Below, in pieces: positions 24,308 through 36,650 of a stretch of 64,000 nucleotides of DNA. The DNA is from Telopea speciosissima. Its lineage: Eukaryota > Streptophyta > Magnoliopsida > Proteales > Proteaceae. Location of the stretch: positions 66,701,557 through 66,765,556 of the forward strand of contig NC_057921.1 of NCBI RefSeq assembly GCF_018873765.1, written 5' to 3'. The translations under genes and the position numbers were made by a program. Numbering within the stretch: the stretch's first letter is position 1; each line of letters starts with the position of its first letter. Under the pieces are notes generated by a model. It saw nothing but the letters and a program-made list of their open reading frames with translations. It ran no database searches and was not told where the DNA came from.

Positions 24308-24536
24308 AAAAAAATAAAAAAAAGTACTGCTCACCCTTGGCGTAGTTTATCAAGCCTCGATCCATTTCCTAAATACGCATGCGTAAGTCCCTCATGGCGC
24401 ATGTTAGTGGGGCCCATACAACATCAACATATATTTTTCCTCTCTTTTTTATAAGAACATTTAAAAAATAAAAAAAAAAACCCCTCTTCAAACAAATATA
24501 ATATGTAGTACCTAAAAACAAAAATAAAAAATATAA

Positions 24537-25593
24537 GGGAAAATTTCACTGGACACCCTCCTAAAAATATCCAATATCTCATAAATTTACCAGACTTGGT
24601 CAAAATGTCACAGACACCCTCTATTTTTCTGAATGTATTTCAATTTAGTCCACTCTGTTAGTCTTGCAGTTAAGTGTCTGTTAACTCATTTTAAATGGCG
24701 AAATTACCCTTACCACAGTGAAATCCCCATAATACCCTTAATGATGAATTAATGATGTTAAAAGTTAGTTTTTAGAAAAAGACAATTTTGCCCTTATTTT
24801 TATTCCTTTTTTCTCCCTTTCTTCTTCTCCTTCCCCTTCTGCTGTTTCTTCCGCCGCTGCCACCACCACCACCACCGCCACCCCCTCCAGCCCTCCTTCT
24901 ATGTCCGCACAATTTCCTCCCCATCTCCTTCTTCTCTGCCTGGGTTTCCTCTTCTTCTTCCTAATCTTCTTCTATTTTTTCTGCTCCACATTTCTTTGCA
25001 CCACAACCGACAATGGATTCCAAAGAGCTTGAAAAAAACATGATGGCAGCCAATGGATTCTGATTCTGTGTTGGGTTTGGAAAAATGGGAATAAAAGAAA
25101 AGAAATAGAGATCCGATGGTTATTGGGAGGGAAAATGGAAAATGAAATCAAAGACATGATGGGATCAGAAATAATAAATTAGTTGAGGATGGGTGTGGTC
25201 ATGGCTGGAATTTAGATTGGGGTTTTGTTTAGACAAGGATGTGGATTAGATTAGACGTGAAAAGAGATGGAGAGGAGAATCGGTGACGATGGGATGAGGG
25301 TTTTTAAAATGAAAATGATAAAAAACATAAAGAGAAAAGAATAGGGATGAAAGGAGAAATAGGGGTTGAGATGATGGCGGTTTTAGCAGAGATGGGTTTT
25401 GAGAGAGGGTCGGTGATGGGGTTTCGGAAATGGAAGATGTATTTGCCTCATTTTGTCGCCCTTCTACAGTTCGCTTTCAGCCATGGGTGGAAATGGAAGT
25501 CCGGTCATCTTCTCGTTTTGTCGCCCTTCTTCAGTTCGCTTTCTCCTTGCCTTGCCTCTGGTAATGGTCGTCGTAGCCGGAGCAGGTGATGGT

Positions 25594-25628
<35 letters not shown>

Positions 25629-25882
25629 AAGCCATAGAGGGAAGAAGATGAAATGATAGTTTTGTCCTTTTATTTAAATAACTAAGGGGTAAAATGAATA
25701 TTTAGGGAAGAAGATAAAATGATAGTTTTGTCCTTTTATTTAAATAACTAAGGGGTAAAATGGATATTTCACCTTTGGGTACTAACTGTGCTTAACGTTT
25801 GGAGTGTCTGTGACATTTTGACCAAGTATGATAAGTTTCTGAGATATTGGATACTTTTAGGGGGTGTGCGTGAAATTTTCCC
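24537..25882. mobile_element. non-autonomous Mutator-like element, 9-bp target duplication
   Basis: Terminal inverted repeats of about 90 bp start GGGAAAATTTCAC at both ends. They share TATCCAATATCTCA and ACTTGGTCAAAATGTCACAG. AAAATATAA flanks both sides (24528-24536 and 25883-25891), a perfect 9-bp duplication that is the hallmark of MULEs. The core has a pyrimidine-rich CCACCACC segment near 24845-24890, a (CCGGAG)n hexanucleotide run near 25585-25632 and a 66-bp tandem duplication near 25645-25770. No transposase frame is visible. The GC-richer core could be captured host sequence (Pack-MULE) but I cannot identify a source gene. Confidence 0.9.
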
Positions 25883-25891
25883 AAAATATAA

Positions 25892-26401
25892 ATAATATGC
25901 AAGAATAAATAAAACCATAGATCACATGGAATCTAATGATGCTCCACTCATTTAAACATGATAGTCCATCACCATATTCTAAACTGTCTCACAAATCTTG
26001 ACTACATTAATTTAATAACAACAGAAGGAACGATTTCCAACAACTTTACTATCTATAGTCTTTTTATATATATATTTTTACATCACAACCATATCTAATA
26101 TTTATATCTCTTTATATATATATATGTAAAAATAACCTAAAAAGCCTAACAAAATACTGTATTGTACTTGTACGGCCTACCATCTGGATACCCTACGTAC
26201 GTATACGGTATACGGTATGCGGTATAGAGTATACTCTCTTTGTTCTACACATTTTTCCCGCGATCTCTTCTTGAGTTCTTTCATCGGCCGCATCTGATCT
26301 CCGCGGGAGCATTCAGAGGAGAAGAAGTAAGACTTGTTATCTCTATTTACTTGCTCTTTCCCACTATCCCAATCCATCTGCTTTGTTTGTTGGATCGATA
26401 T
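25892..26401. other. spacer downstream of the dehydrogenase gene
   Basis: AT-rich sequence with TATATA runs near 26070-26125 and a tandem TATACGG(TA) stretch near 26200-26235. The 3' UTR of the minus-strand dehydrogenase should reach into its right end. Confidence 0.4.
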
Positions 26402-28201
26402 TCAAAATAGGAGATGATTCTGAAATCTGAATCTCTCAGCAGTAATTGCTTCAGAAGCTAACCAAAGTCGAGCTGCTTCTTGTGAGTTGGATGCCAGTTT
26501 TGACGCAGTCACTTCGTTGCAGTCTGCGAAATACTTTCCTGACACGTCTTTGAGTCTTGGATGTGCTGCGACGTAGCAAGTAGTTGCAGCAGCCTGAAAA
26601 AGCACACTCAGGATTTAAGGTATCGGCTCTCACTTCGAAGAGTTTTCATTAATGGAAGTTAACAAGTGAGATTAATGTTACCTGAGGAATTGTTTTCAAC
26701 AGTTTGGAAGCCAAGAAGAACATCAGATCTGAAAATTTCAAGATTGAAACTTCTTATTATCCGGAATACTAAAGCATGGAAACAATTTGATTCTCAGCAG
26801 CAGCGAAATCCGAACTTCTGATGATCTATTTGATCCAACCAACTAACCTGTGATGAAGCCTTCTCGATCTCTGGTGAGTCTCGTTCTAACTATCCCTGGA
26901 TGAACACAATTTGCAGTTACGTTTGCCCCCAATTCCTGCGTTCAACAAGTACACAAATTGTTTATTTCGTATATTCTCAGGTTAAAAAAAAACAGGAAAG
27001 AGAGAAACTAGTAAGAAATCTCCGTTATGATCTTATAATAATAATCACCTTTAGTTTCACTGCAAGCTCCTTGGTATGCAAAACGTTAGCGAGCTTCGAG
27101 AGAGCGTAGGCACGTGTAGCATCGTAAGATCTGAAGATCAAGACAAATTTTCAGAAAAGTTAGATTTATTTATTTATTTATTTGGATTTCAGAATCAGTC
27201 CAGCTGAGAAATCTACACTTATACAATTTCCTAATTTTCTTATCCGGTTTTTCGATATCGAACCTTTTCTTTCTAGTAATCAATTCGAGATAACGGATTG
27301 TATCACCGGAAAACCAGCTGTGAACACTCGATGATACGTTTACTATCCGTCCCTGAATGCCGGTAAGCTCCGCCGTTTCGATCATCTTCTTTAGCAGCAG
27401 TTTTGTTAACAGAAAATGTCCTGTATTTTGTTCCAAAAAAGAAATCTTCCATTAACTAGAATATTCTGAACAGTGAAAAGTGGTTACTTCTGTCATCTAT
27501 TTTAGTAAATTTATCAGTAGCTATTAGTATATTGTTTACCTAAGTAATTAGTTGCAAAAGTCATCTCGATTCCGTCTTCAGAGACACAGTGCTCGTGCGA
27601 GAACTTTCCAGCGTTGTTTCTGAGAAGAAATGAAAAACAAATCGAACCAGACTATCAGAGAAGAATGAAAACAAATTCCAACTTTTCCTTTCTCTGTTTG
27701 GACTTTACACAGAGAGAGAGAGAGAGAGAGATTTTGGCTCACATACATAAGGAGATTGAGAGGCAAATTCAAGGCCTCGAACTCAGAAACGAAGGTTCGA
27801 ACGGAGGAGAGAGAACTAAGATCGAGAGCCATGACGATGATATCTGAATCTGGAAACTCAGTCACGATACGAGCCTTCGTTTCCTCGGCAGCTTTTGGGC
27901 TCCGGGCCGGAAGGACTAGCCGCGCTCCACGTTTGGCTAAAATCCGGGCAGTCTGAGCACCGATTCCTGACGTGGCGCCTACCAGCCAAACACAGGATTT
28001 TAGTTTAGAAGAGGAAGAGAGAGAGAGAGAGATTCTTTAGAGTTAGACGAAAGATTGAGAAAATTATTCAAGCTAACCTGTGATGATAGCGGTTACGGAG
28101 CGGAGATCAGGACAGGCTTCGGTTACCTGCTCGGCTGTTGACTTGGAACTAAAGCCGCTTGCGCCGGCGGCTCCGATCAGGTATTTTACTGCGTCAAGCA
28201 T
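26402..28201 (-). CDS. TIC32-like short-chain dehydrogenase/reductase, frameshifted in exon 6
   Basis: This family uses NADP(H); its named plant member TIC32 sits at the chloroplast inner envelope. Eight exons with GT/AG borders are seen: 28078-28201, 27747-27978, 27540-27619, 27264-27420, 27049-27130, 26846-26935, 26682-26728 and 26402-26593. TGATSGIG (41-48) binds the cofactor, NNAG is at 120-123, the catalytic Ser lies in VNVSSS near 175-177, and YALSK (206-210) holds the catalytic Tyr and Lys. The intended length is 333 residues, ending FQNHLLF. In exon 6 the expected VRTRL is followed by two extra bases (GTCTCTCG for GTCTCG, 26876-26883). The frame then meets TGA at the second codon of exon 7, giving a 256-residue product. 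The later exons stay intact in the original frame, so this is either a recent null allele or an assembly error. Confidence 0.88.
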
Positions 28202-28651
28202 TTTCCCTCCCTTTCCTCCCTTCTCTGGGCGATTCTTTTTCTTTTCAAAATATATGTATGCCGCCTCTTCTGCTCTTTTCTTCACTCTTTCCTCTCTTAG
28301 ATTGTGCTGCGTTGAAGGGTTTGTTCTTTAAACGGGACGAGAATCACGAGATGGGTTCGTTAAAGAGAGAGAGAAAAGGAGAGGTGAGCGAGGTGGAGTT
28401 ATCACTTGTCAGTTCTGCAAGTTAGGCGCCGCACAGCATTTACTTGGGATGCAGAGAGACAGAGAGAGAGAGAGAGATGTCGGTGACTTTATTTGGCATA
28501 GGACGGAGGGAAGAGAATGGTTCCGAGCGGACGAGAGAAATGTGTTTGTCTGGTAAAGAACGAAGCAATGTGAGTATGGATTGCAGCTTTGGATAGGTGA
28601 TCTATATAAAGAAAGGTGTGGAGGGGAATCCATGAAATAGCGGAGACTAAG

Positions 28652-28690
<39 letters not shown>

Positions 28691-31265
28691 ACGGAGAGAA
28701 AAATATATAGAGAAAGGATTACTTGTTTGTCACTGATTATTGATGGGAGATGAAGATTTAAACATGATTAATATATTATTTTATTTTATGATTGAGATTA
28801 CTATTTAGGTTGCTATGATTATTATTATGAAAGTAACCAATTAGAGCACAGAGTGACACACAAGAGAGATGAAAGAAAGGAGGAGGGCATTGGTTTACTG
28901 TGTAGATACTAGGTAATAGGTAATGAAGGATTGAACGGCGACTGAGTATAGATGGGCAGCGAGGAAAGACCGGGAGAATCTTTTGGGCAATTTCTCTCTC
29001 TCAGCTGAGGGGCTTTTTAAAAAAAGCTGCTTTGCCCAGTGTCCAGTGGTGGTGGGACCTTGGTAGATCGTAGTAAAGGGGGCTGAGAATTGAAAGTCCC
29101 ATGGTACATCAAGTCAACAACTGCTGCTGGCTATAACTGTTTTAGTGTAACACCAAACCGTAGCAGTACGACCCACATCATAGCCATATCATCCTCATCA
29201 TAGGCCTCTGTGTTCCTGCTCATCCTTTTATTCTGCTTCACCGATTAAAGTTTTATATATGCAGAGGATCCGTCCGCATGTCTGTCAGAGTCATGGTCTT
29301 AGGTATTGGTATTCTGATGCCGATCTGGATCACATGAATCTCGTTATATCGAATCAGACCATTTTATTGTGTCCATACCATCATACTGTATCGGTCGATA
29401 TCTATACGAATCGGTCAAGGTTTTTTAACAAAAGATTGGGATGTCAATCAGATCCATTCCAACATAACAATAACAACAACAACAATAACAATTACTTAGC
29501 ATATCCCAACTAAATGGGATCAGCTACATGCATTCAATCAAAAAAATTAGATCAAATTCGATTGGGAATAGGTTGACATCGGATCATTCATTCTAGAATG
29601 ACATGAATTGAGATTAGACTCGATCAATTTCAATTTAAATCGACCAATTTGCTTGATTTTATTTTGATTCTAATTGTTAAACCCTTGATGGCAGTCCAAG
29701 ACAATTTTTTGATGTAGAATTCTTAGAATGTTATCTGCTGTCGTAAGTGTGGTGAAACAGTTGGCCTTGTTTATACAAAGTTTTTCAACATAAATAAATA
29801 AAAAAAAAATTATGCCTTTGTGGGGATGTTTTTCTTCAACGAAGGTTGAGGGAATCGAGGCCTTCTGATGGGTGGGAGAGAGTATCACCTCCATGATATG
29901 CGGTTATTATCAACTTCATCCAGTAAAGAGATATTTAAGGACCATATGATGGTGGTTTCAACTTTCAACCACTGGTTTAGGAAAACTTTCTCCTATCTTT
30001 ATTGCAATTGGATGGGATTTTAATGACTGGACTTTGTATAATAGGGATTGATTGACGACTTTTGGTGGGAGTGTTAAGAAATTTTCTCTTTTTTTTTTAT
30101 TTATTTTTTAAATTCAATTTCTTTTAACCCATGCTGAAGTGAGAATATCTTCATCCACATATCAGATCCTCTTATTAGACTGTGCAAGGGCATTTTTAAC
30201 AAAAACTAAATCTTTCATTTTATCCATCTCACCTCTCAAAATTAAACCAAAGTATTATCACTTAATAAGAGTCAAAAAAAAAATAAATGACCCAAATCCT
30301 CATAATCCCTCAAACCAATGGTTAAATGCTCTAACCATGAGTCTACAATCTACATATCATAAATAGAACAAATGGCTGCCTCGATCTTTTACATGGTTTC
30401 CCTCTTTCATTGAAATGAGAACTCGAAAACTCAAAACAGTCTATTAATAGACTAGTAGATTTATCAAAATATAAAGAATTAACAATTTGTAGCATCCTTC
30501 AAAATACCCTAGATCAGCAAATTTACCAAAAATAAAAAGAATCAACAATTTGTAGCATCTTTGACTAACCTTTTTAAGTAAAAAAAAATCATAAAAAATC
30601 AAAGAAAAAAGAACACTACCTGGTTGCATGGATTCTGTTTCCAAACATAGGAGCGAGTGAAATTACCATCTGACCTTTCGTGAAATAAAAAAATCTTATC
30701 CATATTAATGCCTTTACATGTATTCTCATTGGTCCATAATGCAAAGACCACTCAATCTAGAGCTATCTTTCCCTCAAAATTAAAATGCTAATACTTCTTA
30801 AGAAATGAAGACTTAAGAGTCCTATTTATCCAAAAAAAAAAGAAGACTAAAAGAGTCCTGAAGGTAGAGAGTAGGGTCTCAGTGATTAATAATATAAAAA
30901 GGAAATGCACAAGTGTCGAGTAAAAAAAACAGAAGAAGAAGAAGTGGAGGCTCTACTGTCAATATTTTACATTTGTCTGAGTAAGAATCACACGTGAGGA
31001 TTTCCATTTTGGAGAAGCTTGGTCAATTCCACGGCCTCGGATTTGGCACTTCCGGCTGGGCTTTTGGATTAAAAATGTTACGCTCAATCATTCTCTTTTA
31101 AGCACTCTCTTTGCCTTTTTCTCTCTTTTCCCTTCTTCGAAGATCCAGTTACAGAAAAGTGTCTAGATTCTCTCTCTCTCTCTATATATAAAATCCGAAA
31201 TGCCAAACATATCCATGTTCTTTGTACAAAAGCTTCTCTACTTCTTATTGTAAATTTGTAACTAA
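28202..31265. other. upstream region of the dehydrogenase gene, then spacer
   Basis: The first few hundred bases hold GA-rich tracts (28448-28475, 28665-28690) that are likely part of the promoter and 5' UTR of the minus-strand dehydrogenase. Further right only AT-rich spacer is seen, apart from the RTE fragment at 29465-29535. Confidence 0.4.
29465..29535 (-). mobile_element. RTE-type LINE 3' end with (CAA)n tail
   Basis: (AAC)n repeats followed by TATCCCAACTAAATGGGATC then AGCTACATGCATTC are the inverted version of the RTE terminus seen at 18005-18071. Only this terminal piece is present. Confidence 0.65.
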
Positions 31266-31390
31266 AGCTGTGTTTGATATGCATTTTAGGTTAATTTCGT
31301 ATTCTCAGATGATAAAAATAGTTGTTTTTATTGACTAAAAATGCGAAATCAGCTTAGAATGCATTCGAAGAATGCATATCAAACATAGTC
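31266..31390. mobile_element. 125-bp Tourist-like MITE, TAA target duplication
   Basis: The left end AGCTGTGTTTGATATGCATT and the reverse-complemented right end GACTATGTTTGATATGCATT match at 16 of 20 bases or better. TAA flanks both sides (31263-31265 and 31391-31393), as expected of PIF/Harbinger MITEs. Confidence 0.7.
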
Positions 31391-31952
31391 TAAATAATTA
31401 ATTTCATTTACCAAAAATAAACTAAAGAATTAGTTTCTTCCTCTTTTCATACTCTGGATATTATCTCGGGCAGAAAGTTTCTTCTCATCACGGGTGAAAA
31501 GAATCCTATCAACAAATAGTCAAAACCTACAATGTCCTAAAACTGCCCTTGAGTGTCGTCCAAAGAGAAACTCAATCTTTTTTTATTTATAATTTTCTCT
31601 TGGTTGAGGATAAAAAAATATATATACTCATAAAATAAAATAAAAAGATATAAAATTTAACGTCCAGGCATACTTAGACAATTACAAAAACGAAACAAAT
31701 GCAATTGATTAATACCTCACCTTTGACATTGCCATCAGTAAGACAAACCTCTGCAACAAACAAATGAAGTCAAGAAAACCTACAATGATGATGAATACTG
31801 ATAGTTTGGTAAAAAATACATGATAAATTTGACATGCTGGGAATCTTTCCTACATATCCACTTTAAGAAAAATAACAAATGCCACTTGATAGTTGAGATG
31901 AGTCAAGTGGAAGACAATCAAGATCACCATACTATAACCATCCTTTCACATA

Positions 31953-32105
31953 GGCTCCGTTTGTTTCGACATAAAATTTTACCTGCAAAAATTTTCTACT
32001 ATGTAAATTTTACTTAAAAAAACCAAGCATTGGAAAATTTTATAAATCAAATTTTTTGAAATAAAAAATTTTCAAGTAAAATTTTACGCCAAAACAAAGA
32101 GAGCC
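31953..32105. mobile_element. 153-bp MITE with inverted ends
   Basis: The ends GGCTCCGTTTGTTTCGACAT then AAAATTTTAC and, from the right, GGCTCTCTTTGTTTTGGCGT then AAAATTTTAC are inverted repeats of about 30 bp. I could not settle the target duplication, so the superfamily is open (hAT or Harbinger). Confidence 0.6.
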
Positions 32106-35100
32106 ATAGCAAAAAATGTTTCATCATAGAGATGCTCTAGAGTTTAATTTATTGAAGTAAGAACACTTTTGTCTTATTTAAAATTGAGAAATTACTTAAA
32201 AAATAATAAAATTAAAAAAATCTCGACCCCCTATAGTCATTTCTTTTGCTAGTTTACCATCCGCACATAACAAAGACTAATAAATTTATTATCTTTTTTG
32301 TTATCCAATTATTTTGTCCCATTGGTTTAGGCAAAAGTACAATGGATTTGACCAAAACTTTCATTAGCACCACATGTGATAAGTTTGACCTTCATTTCCA
32401 AACATTAAACCCTTCCATCCTCACACAGATCCGGATCCTCTATTTTCGCCCTTTCCCTATTGCGGTGCGCCCTACACATAGTAAGGTAGAAAAGATCACC
32501 ACATGGTTTTTTCTTTTTAACAAAAAATAAAATAAAATCATGGTTTTAACAATTGTTATGTGTAATATCTTCATGTCATTATGGTATATTTAAAAAAAAA
32601 AAAAAATCTAAACAATCAATTCAATTGAAATTTGAAACTTATGAGAAATTGGAAAAAATTTTTATTTTGATGAAAAAAGTTACCAAGTACAGATGTGATG
32701 AAACCTTTCTCCTTCTAATTATATATATGATGTGTATCTTTTGAGTACTTCAAAATTTTAATACCTCAATAAACTGCTGGTCCCCTGCTTCTACTCCACT
32801 ACTACCCCAACGCCCTCTATTTACTCTCTGTTATTGTTTCCATCATGAATTTAAAGAGGACAATAGATCTTTCACTCTAATTCAACAAAGTTGGATCGAG
32901 ACTTTGAGACCTCTCATGTTGGGACCAGGGATTGAGATATCGGTATTAGTATTGGTATCGGTCTTTGTTAATAGATTTGGATCGATCAGTATCATCTTAG
33001 ATTGGCCAATTTTACCCTTGATACGATACGGACCCTTGATCGGCTAGGTATCGGGATCCGGTTGATTTGATACCAAAACCCCAATTCATTGGGGCCATGA
33101 ACGAATTTGAGACTTTATCTCACCATGACTATCAGTGTTTGTATCCACTATATTTTATACAAGGATTTAGTTCACAACATTGACATCAGAGTATCGATTG
33201 TCGACGAAGTGGATTCCATCTGAGCAGCTGGGAACCGTAGTTTATCCTTCTTCCATAAAATTTGGGTCCATCAATATAAAATAATTATAATAGGTCTTAA
33301 ACATCAATAATGGTTTTAAGCTCCACCCAAGAAGGATAAACAACTGAAATATTGACAAACTCTTCAGAAACTTTACTTTTTTCACTTCCGTTGTTGTTTG
33401 GGTAATTAAAGAACTGGAGACCCCAATTTCAGGAACAATGGTTTTTCTAATTTGACTTTAATTGTCGAAGTGTTCGAAGAACTTGAACGTTGGTAGTTTC
33501 GTTTGAATCATCAGTCACAGAAATAGTTTAAAAACGATTCCCGTAGACATAATAGTTTTCAGACATTATTTATGTTTCGCTGAGATTGTCTTGTGCTTGA
33601 GGTAAGTTTGACTAATTAAACAAGAACTAAAAGATTTGACTAATTAAATTAAGCAAGAACTATATATAGGTTTTCCGTTTATCAGTTTCAAGACCTATTT
33701 GACTCACATTGGGAAAGACGAACATTGAAAGACCTCATTTTAAGCACCACAACTCATTTACTATTAAGTCCCAACTCCCAAGCAATGGTAAATATGTAAA
33801 GGAGTTAAAGTTATCTCACCCCAATCCCAATGATGCAAACCTCGCCCCATGTGTTTGGGCACAGCATGTGATCAGATGCGTTTTTAGGCAGAGAAGGTGA
33901 ACCCATATATCAATTAGGGTCTACTAGAGATGTTGCAGTTCAGAATTTAGAATATGTTTTTGGGAATTGGTTCTTTGAACTGGGAGGGTTCTCACATGAA
34001 ATGACCTCTTTGCCCTTTTATGCACAAAAAAAATTGTTCTAGAGTTTACAATTCTGGATTCCCTTATTCTCTTTCCACAGATCTTATGTGGGTAAGTCAT
34101 TCCCTCAATGATCCCAATGATCCAAAACACAAAAACAAGTACACGTATACATTAGGGTTGTAAACGGATCGGATTCGGCTCGTATAGTGCTATATTCGCA
34201 TCCGCATCTGATTAGCTATCGGACGAATTCAGATAGTGCTAAACGAATACGAACACGGATATGGATCGAATATTTTATCCATTTACATGTAAATATAACT
34301 TTTCGATTTTTTACTATTCATTTAGAACATCTTGGATTCATGAATCCACAGTTTGTAGTCTAAAAGACCAATTTTATGTGTTTATATGTTCAATGATCCT
34401 GGTTAACCTCAAAGAAACGAAAACAGATAAATAAGAACCCATTACAGAAATACCTTATTAACACCCAAAAACAAATCTTTAAGCAAATCTAGAGAGAGAG
34501 AGAGAGAAAGAGAGAGAGTTGGGTTATGGGAGGCTTTCCTCAGATACACCGATGGCCAAAAGTCTCTTTCCATCTGATTTGTTGATTTGTCTCATATATA
34601 GATACACTGGATTCGTCCCAACTAATCTGATTTTCTGATTTACTTAAAGCCTTTGATTCTGGATGCTCACCCAACTTCCATTTTGACTATTAAGAAATTA
34701 AAAGGAAGAAAAAGCTTGGAATCCCACATGGCTCAATGAAAGATTTTTGTTCTACGTGGTCACGACTCTACCCAGTCTCCACTCCCTCCCTCCCTCAAAT
34801 GCTTCCTCTCCACCCATTTATTATGAAAAAACAAACCTTAATTGAATTGAATTACACTACACAGTTCTTTCAATCATTGCTTCACTATTCTGTGGGAACC
34901 CCAAATCTGGGGGTGGGGCTCTTCCCCTTAAAATTAGGCTTATCGTTTTCCTTCTCTTTAATTAGGGATTTCTAAATGTTGGAGCTGGTGAGATAAGGAA
35001 CTAATCATCCTCCACTCCTTAATTATTAGTCTAATAACAATCCTCTAAGATTGGTTGATGGGTTTCTTTCTTATAGTCTAATATCAAATTCACACTCATT

Positions 35101-36539
35101 CTCTCTCTTCAAGTCTTGAGGTACCTTTATTTAATTACCCTTTTTTTTTTTTTTTAAATCCTTTCGGTGGTGGATGTCCTTCTTAAGGAGAGCTCTAAAG
35201 CCAAAAGTATTGGAAGTGGAAATTGAGTGGGAATTTTTGTTGGCGTTTCTCTTGCCTTTCACTGTCAAAAACCCACAAACCAGTCATCTTAGTTCCCCTA
35301 CACACAAAGCTTTTGCTGGATTGGAGGGGTTTCTTCATCAATCTTATTCATTTGAGAAAGACCCATTATCTCAATTCTCAACTAAGTATAAGATCCATAA
35401 TTATCTTGGGAACTCTTCAGATTCTTATGCTATATAATCATACAACCACCAACAAACTAACACATTAAAATTGTGATAGATTTTAATTTCTCTAGGGGTT
35501 ATGGAGATTCTTCTACTTAATTGTCTGTGAGACATAGAAGACAATAAGATACCACTAACTCCACTGGGTCATAACAGAACCAGCAATCAATGGTGTTTTC
35601 TAGCTTTCTTGTTTCAATCACATCAAAAGAAGTAGCATTGAAACTGATTAAAACTGATCTTTAATTTCTTCTCAAGAATGTTGGTGCCATGGAGACATAC
35701 ACATAACACACCATAGGAACCTTGATTTTTAACCTCCTTGGTTTGGACATTTTGTCACCAAAGCAAGAGACAAGTATAGGTGCAGGTGCAACCACTGCAA
35801 GAACATTTTACATAATAATGGATAGATTTGGATTTGAAGCATCAAATCCACCAAACCACCGGATATATCAAGAACAATCATAGACAACAGTCAACGAAGG
35901 AAGGCACTTGGGACCAGTTAATCACATGATATGAATTAATTATCTAATAATGAACCTTGTTTTTAAGCTAATAATTTAGTTTATATTACTAAACCTAACC
36001 CATAGGGGCACCCCACATATCTAACTGTATAAGTGGAACGACCACCCATTTGCAATGACTAGAATTACAATACCCGTTTAGAGATGTGGGGTTTACACTG
36101 ACACTCTTTTTTCGTTTCTAAACCATAAGAATTCATGTGGATGATACCATTCTTTGCATTACCATTGGTGTAGCGTATAGATTCCTCCCCACTTATTGAA
36201 AACCATATCCCAGTCCCAAATGCTCAAACAGATCATGTATATATTTTTGATGGATTATATGTTATGAAATAAAATCACTACTACGATTAGAAAATGCATT
36301 AAAATTCCAAACTTTCCTCTAAGCCAATCAATAGACTGGTCCCCCTTCCCCCCAATCTTTTTGGGATCCGACCTAAATCGGGTAGGATTAGGATTGGATG
36401 TGGATATTTCAAACTTCCACTACTGATTGTATCACAAATTATGAGAAAGGCATATCTCATGCTATACATATGTCCAAACGCATCCAGTTTGATTAAGATC
36501 CCACTAGTACTCACATACAAGTGGAAATCATTTTTCAAT
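32106..36539. other. spacer with diverged repeats, no supported gene
   Basis: AT-rich sequence with homopolymers. Near 32935-33085 lies an interspersed repeat built of TATCGGTAT-like words, also seen near 51235-51480 and 29280-29440. The open frames at 34736-34975 and 35174-35468 have no domain or splice support. Confidence 0.4.
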
Positions 36540-36650
36540 TAAAAAAAAAAAATATGTACCTAGTGCACAAGGCTCCCGCGTTTAGTAGGGTCTGCGGAAG
36601 GTCAAATGTACACAGCCTTACCCCTGTTTCTAGAGAGGTTGTTTCCAACA
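36540..36650 (-). mobile_element. Au-like SINE, 5'-truncated
   Basis: From a T tail (A-run on plus, 36541-36552) the minus-strand element matches the 3' half of the SINE at 11871-12025: GGAAACA..CTCT near the top, then AGGGGTAAGGCTGTG, CATTTGACC and GGGAGCCTTGTGCACTAGGT. The tRNA-like head is missing or beyond recognition. Confidence 0.65.

Noticed and set aside
26451-26633. Arg-rich open frame overlapping the dehydrogenase last exon
   Set aside because: It is the shifted frame of exon 8. Even with the exon 6 shift, translation would stop in exon 7 before reaching it.
34736-35468. Two or three open frames of 79-87 codons
   Set aside because: Composition is low-complexity, no domain or splice structure is visible, and the overlapping frames conflict.
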